Assembly: GCA_942159475.1 (NCBI GenBank)
Contig: OW804100.1
Coordinates: 10,600,646 to 10,664,645 of the forward strand
DNA from: Sthenelais limicola
Taxonomy: Eukaryota; Annelida; Polychaeta; Phyllodocida; Sigalionidae
DNA: 64,000 nt
Reading direction: 5' to 3'
Each line of letters opens with the position of its first letter. Position 1 is the stretch's first letter. Of the stretch, positions 35,969-47,570 are shown piece by piece. A model generated the notes under the pieces. That model did no database searches. It saw nothing but the letters and a program-made list of their open reading frames with translations, and was not told the DNA's origin. The position numbers and the translations under genes are program-made.

Positions 35969-37633
35969 GCTATAGGGACTGAGACATTGCTACAGTTTGA
36001 TCAGATTGCTAGTTTGGCCAGCACTCGTCAGGGTGCACTGCATCTGACTGGATATTGACCAGGGTCTGATACTCACTTTATTGTAGCCTACAGTGTTAAT
36101 ATTCGCAAAACTCTAATAGCATCTGGCATAACTTTATTTCTACAATAAACTTGATTCTCTATGATAAACAGTTCTGGAGAAATATGGACTGTAATATTAA
36201 TGCATGGCTGATGGCCCCTGGCTGGGGTTTGGGACAGCTTTGAGTTCTGATTGGACTGAGGGATAATCATTGGTATATGAGTAGTACTACCTTCTATAGT
36301 AGGTTCCAGAGGTTGCCTGGAATATTGAGGAGAACTCGTAATATGAAATATAAGATGAAATTTCAATATGTTTCAGCGTAGGCTTTATTCTCGAGGCAGG
36401 GTGTATTAAAATGTCAACTATTTTAACAGTTAAAACTATCGCGGTGAGAGGTATACACCGTTTATCCAGAACTAATTTTGGCTGTCCGCGCACATGGCAG
36501 TGTTGTGGTTTTGGCACGGCGGACGTGGCCGTGTTGTTATTGACATGGGAGTCAATTATAGTGTATAAGCGGACCGATCTTACTGGACGTCCACATGACA
36601 ATGTTTATAAAAAAGAATCTGTTTAGATTGGTGTGTGTAGTGTTCACACACTATGTAATGTTAAACTGTCTTAAAGTATAATACTGCCCCGCCTCGAGAT
36701 TGTTTTTCTAAAAAAAAACATTGCTGCGGACTGCATACTTCAACTTGTTCATTGAAATAAGAAGTCTTTTCAAAGTCATACACCATATCTTCATTTAATT
36801 CTAAAGGACGGACTAATTCCACTTTATTATCGGTCAAGAAATATGTAGATTGTAGTGGATGTTTAGTTGTATTGGAGGTTATATAGCGTAAAGAGGGATC
36901 GGTTTTCACCTACATTGCATTATAATTAGTAAAGACATTATTTCAATGTCATACATAGTAATTATTATGCCCACTGATATAACGTGACGCAAAGGTCATT
37001 TTCCAGGATGTCTTTACGTTTATAACATATAAAAAAAGGTTCCGAGGACAAGACTTAGATTTCCGAGAATATACAGTGTGCGATGATGGAAAGTAGACTA
37101 GGTGAAAGGAAATTACTGGATGGCTAGGAATGCTAGATTCTTCTGTCCCTTGTCACCCTCCTTGGGAGGTCACCTGCTCTAATGAGATATGGTGACCTTG
37201 TTCACCAGACACTTCTACTTCTAGCCTGAAAGGTACATTCTCTTGAAAACGCATTTAGTATATATATGTGTCCTACGAGAAGGCTGATACTCGGAGGAAC
37301 TATAAATTGTTTCTTGCGAATTTAAATCAGAAACACTTATTTTAGGGTTAGAAGATAATTTTATGAACTATTATTATCATATATTCAGGAATTAGGTTTT
37401 AAACGATTGGGCCTAGTTTGTGTGGATATCAAAAATACAATTGTTGTTATCATCCATATAGTATTGTGTCTGTTTGCTAATACATGAAATACATACATCA
37501 CATGAATAATGATTTCCCGAATTAAAAAGACATCAGTTTAAAAAAGGTTGGGAGGAATGCTGGATTAGAATCATAATACAGCCCCCCCCCCCCCCCCACA
37601 CACACAACACTCCCCTGATACACACAGCATTAT
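35969..37633 (+). other. DLG intron 2, no firm gene
   Basis: Contains a minus-strand frame (36661-36909) of natural-looking composition but no recognised domain, and a poly-C tract at about 37581-37597. Nothing else is supported. Confidence 0.5.
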
Positions 37634-37767
37634 TATAGCAAATGGCCCGATGGAGGGTTCAAACTGATCGAGTCCCGTCAGAAAACGGGACGAACCCCGA
37701 AGGGGTGAGTTCCCGTTTTCTGACGGGACGAGATCAGTTTGAACCCGAACAGAGTGCCATTTGCTAT
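37634..37767. mobile_element. Foldback (hairpin) element
   Basis: A 134-bp near-complete inverted repeat. The left arm (from 37635: TAGCAAATGGC, GGGTTCAAACTGATC, GTCCCGTCAGAAAACGGGA in order) matches the reverse complement of the right arm over about 55 bp with few mismatches. The loop contains CCCCGAAGGGG. There is no open frame. A clear target duplication could not be assigned. Confidence 0.8.
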
Positions 37768-40700
37768 TTATTACACACTCTATTAGGATGTCAAAAAGTA
37801 AATTTAACTTGTATAGCCTATAGTTTAGCTTGAGGAGGCTTGATTCACCGCAATTTGTAGGCCTAAGTTACGCGGTCGGGAAGACCTCATCTGGCCTACG
37901 CTGCACCAATGAAATTGCGTCTTTACCCGAACTGATCACGTATGCAGGTTGGGTCAACCGAACTGCACCCCCAAACTGCACCTTTCTAACTGCTCATGTG
38001 TGTAATAAAGATCAAACATTCAGGTTCTCATTTTGTAATTACCCACCTAATAGGACATATTTAACCTAATACAACCTTGTATAAATGATTAACTATCGCC
38101 TCAAGATAATCAGAGTCAGGTTTTATCGATAACTGCAAAACACGGCGATGGTCTTTTCTCTATTAATGTTGGTTCATAAACATAGATGAAGGAAGAGAAT
38201 AACACAAGTAAGCTGTGAGTTAATGACCAAGGGAAGACCATGAAGAATAAATGTTTAATGTTTTGCCTTGTCATTACTGTGCTGCCTCCTCTATTTGCCT
38301 CCCCAGTTTGTGGCTGTCGTTAACGATGAAAACCACCGGGCAAAAAATGAGAGAGAAACGGTAACTCGATTCTCTCCGGTGCTGAAAATAGCATGCAGGT
38401 TTTTTTGTTAAGTTGCTCTTACATGCGTGGGATAAGTTGTTATTTTTAAATTATCTTGAAATAATTATTAACGTATCGATCCTGATTTCCGTACATCGAC
38501 ATCATCCTTTGACGATAAAAACTCAAACTCAATGTTACATGTATATACCTGTAAATGGTAATTAATATTAATAAAATAATGAGAATAATTGGATCTCAAG
38601 AAAAACAGCTGTCATAAATTTAGTAATAACAATTTAATTAATCACATGATCCTAAAGTAGTATTATCTGCTCAGAATATATCCTCAATAACAGATTGTGA
38701 GATGGAATCATTTGAAAAGGTGTGTTCCGTCATTGAGCAGACTTCAGATGTTAGCATTACACTTTGCATCATTCCCTGTCTGCTTCTCCTCTGTCCTCCC
38801 AAGTTTTCAACTCTTGCCACACCGTGACACGGGTAATTATATACCTAATGCTGGCTCGCTCTGCGTGCTGGACCAGTCAATTAGGCCAAGTGTCTAAAAA
38901 GGAAAGGGCTGTTCTTTTTGTGTTTCGCATGGAAGGGAATCTTTGACCCGTTTGCTCATGGTAGTATTAGCGACAAACTAATCCTCTGCATGCTGGACAT
39001 CTAATAGATTGTGCTGCATTAGCACGCATATAATGCCTACTTGTAAAGCATCACGCACGTGTTATTACCCTGATTGTATTATTCTATACGAAGAACCAAA
39101 AGGGATAGGATGTATATTGGATTCGGGCATTACATATTTTAGATTACAATCATCGTGTTGAGATTGCCATCTATATAATTCAAAAAATAACAGGACAGAT
39201 AATAGAGAACCAGGATTGCAGCAGATGTTGTAGTCCTCTGTATTTACGACAATCTCCATTATCGGTGCCAATTTATGGCAGCAGTCAATATGAGACTCGG
39301 GTTAGAATTTGACTAACCCACGCGTGTAGGTAGGACTAGCGGAATATGAACTGCACTAGTCATTAAAGACATCTGATAGTCCTTACACTATTATCCGATA
39401 TACTGACTAGCATTTCAGCATATCCTTTGCTGCAACGAAGGGAAGGGGTAGACTTATTTTTTAAAAAACCCAACCCCTATTACAACTTGTGCATGAGTAA
39501 TACTTTGCACCTAAATCACACAAGGCTACAATCAGCGGTCAATCAGTAATCAACGAGAAATAGACAACATATAAACAGTCTTTAGCTACCCGCAGAGTAT
39601 TAGCTACTCACACCTCACCATTATGAAGGTTCAACTCCCAATTACAATAGAATGATGACCCATTCCAACCTTACTCCAAATACAAGTTTGAGAGTACATT
39701 AATTTCAACACAAGAACCAATCAATCCCAAATCCTCAGCTACCTCATATAAACAATTAATATAACCATTACCACCAGTGACCACTAAATGGGTCATCCAA
39801 TACCCAGCCGGCCACTAAACTACTATTGACCAACACTACTAGAGTATCATACTGCCACCACGTCATGTAAGACGATTCATATAGCTTTCCCAAAATTGCA
39901 AACGGTAGAAACTAAAAAATAAATTTAACTGCTTATTGCAATTAAAAAGGAAAAGTATCTTACATTGGGGGAAAAAAACTGAAAATCACCGACAAAAAAG
40001 CGCGAGAATAAGGCATGTGAATGCAAATGTGTAGGCCATGCAGTGAGATCGCCATTTTGTCTGAAAATTACACTCGCCTGAAGGATGAGTGGATATGGAT
40101 TAACTCGACCTTGCAACAGGCAAGCAGGCTAGTGTTAGTGTCGACCCCTGTGTATTAAGTTGTTTGGCTTTTTATCAATACCTTGTTGGTCCTGCTTTTG
40201 TAGTGTTGCGTTATTGACAATGCACATAACTGATTGCCTGGATTGCATGAAGGAAAGGATACGGTGTAGAGGTTGGGGGTTCTACATGTATAGCAGACAC
40301 TGTAGCAACCATATCGCCCCCTTGCGTGTAAATGTATCGGGTTGTTGCAACTATGAGCGTCGTGCGCACTTTTCTCTAGATCTGACATCTGTGTCAACCA
40401 CCAATTCTTTAGTTCACTTCATATGAACACTCGGGATGTACTTGATGTTGCTGTACATCTTAACTGATGAAAATTACTGTTTCTTCTCTTAACATTTTAA
40501 TGAAGTTTTTAAAAACATCATTGGGCAATTTGAAATATCCCCTATCCAAATATATTGGGAAAAGAAAGCGGGAAAACACTCAACTATTCTTCCCTGTCTT
40601 ATATCACTCATCTTTGTATATTTTTACTCATAAGTTCTTGCATGTTTGAGAGGGTAGGCAGTAGATACCGCAAGATGGCATGAAAAACGTCCCTCGGGAT

Positions 40701-41420
40701 TTAGTAGAGTATAAGATATCGAGACCATAAAGGGCGACGTTTAGTGCTGGCTTTGATATGCCCTCTTTCCTTATCAAGTGCTATCAGGAGATTTTCTTTA
40801 TCTATATTACCAACTCAAAGAGGAAGGCTGTCGGGTTTGGGAGCGAGGGAAGTGGCTAGGTTTTGCCAGCAATCTATGCTGCATATTCCCCATTTACCTG
40901 TACTACTCACACTCTCGGAAAGGCAAAATGACGGCAGGTTGCCATTTCGTCATTTGTTCTGGAAAAACATCCTGCTGTATTTGCCTCACAGGGATCTCCC
41001 TGCTGACACATGAAATATTGATTCGGTAGAGTCATTTTTCCATTTGGAACAAATGCATTTTTGATATACAGTGTTGATCCTGGGGGTTTAATGTTGCTTC
41101 TTGGGAAGGGAAAAGGCATCGAGGGCCTCACACACTCTCTTACTTGTGTGTCGCTGCTACCTTTTGAAACTGCCGCTCGTGTCTCCCCTGCATGCTATTT
41201 TTAAACCCCATTCAGCACACTCCCTCAGATGCTTCCCTATATTGTCCCTGAAAGAGTGGCGATGCTAGTATACATCGCCTGTCTCGCAATTGTTACTCGA
41301 GGAAAGATGTTTGTATCAATTGAAGGTTGTGACTGCTATAATAACTTATATCCTCTACTCTTTTTATATTTGTCAATTTTTCTTTTGATGTCATATATAT
41401 TTTAGAATGATATTAATCTA
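37768..41420 (+). other. DLG intron 2, no gene seen
   Basis: No exon or repeat family that I can support. Frames of 60-90 codons show no domain motif. Confidence 0.5.
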
Positions 41421-41468
41421 TTTCTCCCTTTTGTTTCAGGTAAGTCGGTGTTGCGAGTCTTGGTGAGT
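41418..41468 (+). promoter_or_regulatory. Candidate recursive splice site and RS-exon 1
   Basis: A pyrimidine tract (TTTCTCCCTTTTGTTTCAG, 41421-41439) is joined directly to GTAAGTCGG (41440 on), giving 3' and 5' splice consensus with no exon between. A second donor, TTG|GTGAGT, follows with its junction after 41462, defining a 23-nt RS-exon. In phase after DLG exon 2 this exon would shift the downstream frame if retained. The consensus is seen; function in recursive splicing is inferred from the fly and vertebrate precedent. Confidence 0.55.
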
Positions 41469-44400
41469 CAAACCTTGCTAATTTAAGCCTGGAAAAGAAC
41501 GGAAGAAAAGGTAAAAAAAACCCTTAAGATTTGTCCGATGTAAACTGATAATGCAGCTAAAGTTTGATTTGTTTGTATACTGTGGCATTCCTACCCAATA
41601 TGTATTGGAAGTCAAGATAATACCAGGGAAAAGGGTATTATGTATGTTACCTATATCACAGTCGATCTAACTTTGTATATTCTTGCTCGGATTGAAATGT
41701 CTGGTTTGACATTTATTGTTTTCTGTGGCTATGTACAGACGCATAGGATTTCTTTGCAAGTGTTGATATCACTGAAATAGAGAACAGACCGAGTGTATGT
41801 AATGAAGTACACCAAACGTTTCATCTGAATAGCTTTATATTGGAGAATAGAGTGCTCTGGAGTATAGCTGAAAACCTCTCTTTGTGACGACTTTACGGAC
41901 AGAGAGGACAGGTGCTTTGTTAAAGCAGACAGACTCTCTATAATCAGTTGAAGATGAGCAATGAATACCAAATCATTTTAGCCTTGTGCAAATTGACAGT
42001 TGTTCTCTTCCATCATAGCGATACTGATACATCTTTGAAAGCTTGGTTGCAAGAATACATGCAGCATACGTCCCTAGCTACACATGGTGTATAGGATCGT
42101 ACTGATAATACATAGGTCATTACAGTTGCTTGTGAAAGTGGTATATTTCTATCCTTCAATACTGACAAATTGCTCCATCAATCTCAATTAAAGTATAGCT
42201 TAACAAATATAGCTGGTACAAGGGAGGTATTTCTATGCTTAAATATTGAAAACTTACTCTATTAATCTCAATTATTGTATATTAAAAGAATATTAAGGGC
42301 GTTTTTGAGTGATAACATTTTAAGCTAGATAATCAAATGCGAGAAAATTGGTTAGATTACGTAAACATTGGTAGAATATAATACAATGTATCATTGACTG
42401 CATCATAACATGTTTTGGAGTTTGTTAAGTGGTCAGTAGGTCTAGAGTAATACTGTTAATGTACCATCAGTGTGTACCAGTATAAACTGGACTGGCAGGT
42501 GAGTTTTAGGTTGAGGTGGAGTGTTAAACCCACTCTCACTCCCATATATCAATCCCGTGCACCTAGAGAACAACACCTGCTCAGGATGATCGGTCAGGCC
42601 AAGCCAAATTGTCAAATATGTGTTAGGTTTAACTCATGTATATATAATTCCGACTGCACTGCATATTACCAATTTTAAAGATATCTGGTGTTCAACAGGT
42701 GGTCAATAGTACGCCACTCAGCTGAGCAGCATAAATCAAATTACCTCATGTAAATTGTAATTTTTTGTTAAGTAATTTCCTGTATAATTATAAGCGCACG
42801 TTATGCCTGCATATTACAACCTTTCGTAACTTCCGCAAAATCAATGTAAAATGTAAATGCGTTGTCGCTGCCCTTGAACCATTAGACTAACCATTCCGAC
42901 AGACCTTAACTTAGATATCGTGTTTAGGTAATAACAAAAAACTACTCTGCCTTTGAATGGAGATGTTGGTAGAGTCCATAAAGTGCAGTAAATGGGAGTA
43001 GAAGTTGCTAAGGTTGCCCGTGAATCAATGCTCATGTCCCGGTGGAATTCTGCAAGAACAGACGGCTTTATTGAACCACAAGTTGCAATTGACTTTTTGT
43101 TTTATTCCAACCTCTGCCCTTTTATCAAAGCGCATACTGTAAGTTGAATTAAACTCGGTTTTCGTTGTTAAAAGTATAGGTCCCAAGTTGGAATTGTGTT
43201 TGTAAGAGTTTATAGACTTTGTGTGTCCGTTGTGACTAAATTATGGGACTGTAACTTACTTTACTTATTGAATTGTGTGCGGCAAAATTGTATGGTTTAT
43301 TCCAAAACATTTTATGCTAAAAATTTGGTACAATGCCTTCATTTTTACTATTTCACTATCTCTCCATTTCCATTCTTCCTTTACGACGTTTTGGAATTTA
43401 CACTGTTCCGAGTTTAAAGTCATGTGTATTTTATAGTACTTTGCAGTTCATTATGAAGGATTGTGAAAGAATGGATTAGATTATAGATAAGATAGAATAC
43501 CGTTGTTGACATGGAATATTGGTATTGAGAATCCTGGTACCCACTTGTTACATGTACCCATTACTTCCCTAATAGAACTAGGATGTACAGCTCGGCTAGA
43601 GTGAAATGTTGCGCTAGCGGAAACTCCTAGGATGTAATGTGGTTTTACTTGTCATAACACTCTATAGCCTGCCACTCACATATGGAAACTACACCAGTGT
43701 TATGACTATCTATACATCTATGAAGGAAAACACGATACAAGTCAGGCTAAATGTTTGGCCGTTAGTTCAGGCTTGGGTTCATCCCAGCTCCAGGCTATTT
43801 GGCAGTCCACCCAACCCAATGTCAGTTATACGAGAACCAGCTATTTCTAGGCAGCTCTAGCTCTTGAACACATTTTCTTTATTGGTCACCAAATAGAGGG
43901 GGACAAATCAAATCTGGGAAAAACCTTTGTATAAAATGATCCTCGAGCAAATATATTATCAGTGAACAAAACGTGCCCTTTACTAATCAAGCACTAATTG
44001 AGTTTGAAGGATCATCGTTTTTCTTAGGATCTGGGCTAATAATGTATACTCAGCTGTTTATCCCATTGAGTAGAACCAATGTTTATGGTAGGATAGGCCT
44101 ATTGTGGGACTACTACTGGGTAGTACTGCACATGTTGACGGTGTTACATGATACATACATCAAAGTGTTGACGCTGTTCCCAGTCATTGCACACGCAAGC
44201 ATTGCTGGCCAAATCTCGGTCCGTTCTTGGTACTTTCTTGGCATGAACAACATTGAATTGTTCGCACGAGCTGCAAGTGGAACATGCTGTCAGATATTAG
44301 CTCCATGTTTTGTTCCGTTGCCAATTTGAAAATAATCTTGGATTAGTGTAGAGGGATTATCATTATTAGTGTTGTTGGTAGTTACTGTTGTTACTTTTAT

Positions 44401-47310
44401 TGTCATTAATGACAATATCATTAATGTCAAATCTTATCATTTTCGACATGCCTTTACATCACAATTACTGCTCGATACTATTTTCTTGCCTCTGGGCTTA
44501 AAGGATTATATGACCCGTGAAGGAGAAATATTGCAATTTCAGCACAAGTCCTGATTGCTCTGCCAATTCTAGTTGGCCGGCCCATCACTAGATCAACAGC
44601 TGCTAGCTATCCTTCTCCTCCTCACTAGGTCTACTCTCCGTGCTACTAGAAGTAGACGGACATTCATTACCGTCACCCCTCAGCCATGGTCCTACCACTC
44701 CCCCGCCTCACCCTCCTACCACTGCCACCGCTTGCTTCTCTCTTTTCTACTTGTGCATACATATTGCTTGCCTATGGGCCTGCCACCCTTGCCTACCCTC
44801 TCCACAAGCTCTTTACTCACCCGCGCCCCCGCGCCACCACTACAACCTGTTCTCCTACCACTCCTGGAGGTGACCCCTTCACTCCATGTCCAGTCGCCCT
44901 CCACCACTCATCTCTGAGTCTTGACATTGATACTCACAATATATATGTATGCTGCTTCACTGTCCTTCGCAGTATAAGACATATGAACATCTCTCAATAT
45001 TTATTGGAAGTTGACAGTAAACGATGGAATCAATTTTACTTGTTTTTGTTGTTTTACAGTTTAACAAATTAGAGTGCATATGTTTGTTTTTGTTTAAATT
45101 AAAATTCAACGGTGGATAACAGACTCCTTACCATGTTCGCTCTTTAAATACCCGAATAATGGAGAGCTATATTTGTCCTTTGAGGTGACAGCCACAGATG
45201 GCCAGCTCCATCATGCTCCTGCTTCCCCAACATATCAGCTGTGGACGTCTTACTTATCAACTATTGTGGTTATTATACGCATGTGATATTATAACGACAT
45301 GTCACATATGTATATATGCGATATGCTGTGGCTGTAAACCAAAGAAAATAATAATTTTAAGGGAAAAATTCAAATTTATTGGCGGAAAAAATTGCCATTT
45401 AGACTACTTAAGGCATTATGTAATAAATCCGTTATCTAACGAGTTGGTTTCACTCACATAGAACATCAAACAGGTTGTCACGCTACCCGGTGTGATATGC
45501 ACGCTCCTTCAACTAACTCTTTCTTTCTTTTCTCCATTCAACTAACTCTTATTAGCATGTATTTATCTTACACCCTGAAATTTATCCATATGGACATTTT
45601 GTTCTTGTCTCTCACCTGATGAATGTATGGATTTAAAATTTTACTGCGAGACGGACCCTCCCCTCCCAATCCTTCCCTCCATCTGTGAATATCCCCGAGG
45701 AGACAAGAGAACATATGTGGCTCCGTCTGCAGGGATCTGAATCGATGCCTTCCTCATGGTTCAACTTCCTGAAAAAATATTATTGATTTTTGATGAAATA
45801 TAAACTATTCATGACTCGAACCTAACTTGCATTAATTAGACTTTAAGATGGTCAGCTATTGATGACCTGAAGCTGGCTGATAATGCGATGTATTCACTGG
45901 TCTGACTTATTTTGATAAGTCTTTATTTCACATGGTGTATATCATATTATATGGGACTAGTATCATATGAACCTGGAGGGCAATAACGGATCTACATTTA
46001 TTTACATTATTAATTATACAAACAGCTTTGTAAGACGCTGTAGGAATATATAACTCTTCCCATTGATTGAAGTCAAAGAGTTTTCCTGATTCCGCATCCA
46101 AGGCAAATGCATGTAGAATTCTGTTGTGGAATCTTATGGTATAAAGTTTTACGTGTGTTATCCCGGTGCATTTTATAATAACAAATGTCATTGTATATAA
46201 AAAGCGGCTTTACTCTTTGTAGACTATTATTGACCAAATATTTATAGGAGATGAAATCCATTTAACAAACTAAAGGATATATAATATATATAATATGTTG
46301 ACATTTTTTTTCAGAGAATACATTTGAAACCTCATGATAAATAAAATATAGACAGTGATTTAAGTTTCAGATGGAATTTTTAGGATTCAACATATCATAA
46401 GTTTAGTATTCTAAGTCGGATACGTATCAAATAAAAAGGCATACATCCTTTTTATCCTAGCATAGGTGAAGGCGTGTGGTAAAATGGGAGGATAGCTCAC
46501 TTCAAGTACAATTAAGTCAGGTTATATTTATGTGTCTATTGCGTCTGATGCTGTTTCCATCTGACCCTGTTCCAGTCGATAAGAGACTCATGTGCTGTCT
46601 TTATATGGACTGGCGGCCCCATGATAAGGGTGGCACACTCCTGATCAGGCTCATCTTCCGCATAATAATGACTACTTTCGCCTCATCTTCATTCTGTCAA
46701 TGTTAAATTTGCTTCATCAACCAGAATTCCTGTTACTACATGTACAAACTACATTCAATCAGATCCTTTTCGTGTATGTTTGCTTGTTTTTTGTGCTGAT
46801 CTATTGGGGCCAGGAAGATCCGTTCTTTTAGGTACAGCTATTTGTTACGGAGATCAGGCAATTTTTGATATAGAGACGTAGATTGTGTGGACATCCAGAC
46901 GCTGTTTTCGGCTACACAAAATCAGTATTTTCTAATCAACATACATAAATGTCTTTAAATTCGAATGATAAGTGTGTAATTGTGTATTGCCGCCTAAAGT
47001 AGCAGTCCCCTTTTACTTGATACCCATAAATTAGCTGAGGGCCAAGGCTCCGTCCACTCAGGCCATTAGAGGGCTAGGCCGTGGCTATTGTATTCCGCCA
47101 ATGCGTGATTCGTTACACTTAATTAGTTTTCTGAAGCGAAATGGGAGCGGCTCGAAAGAAATCCGTGATGAGGCTTGCAATGGGGTTTATCTGTTACTGG
47201 AATGCGCTACTACACGGCTCCTTTGACCGCACCATTATATGTGTATTTCTTTTGTTTCACTTTCTCCTGATCCTGTCTCTGTCTGACAGTTTTCTCTGCT
47301 AGTAGTCTGT
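41469..47310 (+). other. DLG intron 2, no gene seen
   Basis: No exon recognised. A donor-like GGCAG|GTGAGT occurs near 42498 without a matching acceptor or conserved frame. Several frames of 60-128 codons at 43973-45072 lack motifs, and some are C/T-rich. Confidence 0.5.
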
Positions 47311-47317
47311 TTGACTG

Positions 47318-47334
47318 TAAGCCTCTTTCTCTCT

Positions 47335-47367
<33 letters not shown>

Positions 47368-47377
47368 GCTCTCTCTC

Positions 47378-47417
<40 letters not shown>

Positions 47418-47570
47418 CCTCTCGCTCCCCCCTCTCTGTCTCCCCCTCTCTCCCTTTCTGTCTCCCGCTCTCCCTGTCTGCTCTCCCTGTCTCTTGTTTC
47501 TCTCCCCCTGTCTATCTCTCCTCCCTCCCACATTGCCCCCCCCCCCCCCCCTCATTCACTCCTGTCACTG
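47318..47570 (+). repeat. (TC)n microsatellite and C run
   Basis: About 250 bp of (TC)n with CCCCCTCTC variants and a C14-like run at about 47538-47551. It opens spurious Arg/Glu-rich frames on the minus strand and Ser/Leu/Pro-rich frames on the plus strand. Confidence 0.92.

Noticed and set aside
37380..37420. ATATTCAGGAATT as the missing DLG exon 3 (IQEF-like)
   Set aside because: There is no AG acceptor before it, and the frame does not continue as the second half of L27.
42440..42510. Possible exon ending at GGCAG|GTGAGT near 42498
   Set aside because: The donor is good, but no acceptor with a pyrimidine tract or conserved peptide precedes it. The upstream bases are purine-rich, so it is not a recursive site either.
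44573..45072. Overlapping plus-strand frames of 77-128 codons
   Set aside because: C/T-rich low-complexity sequence open in several frames at once, with no conserved motif or splice-site pair.
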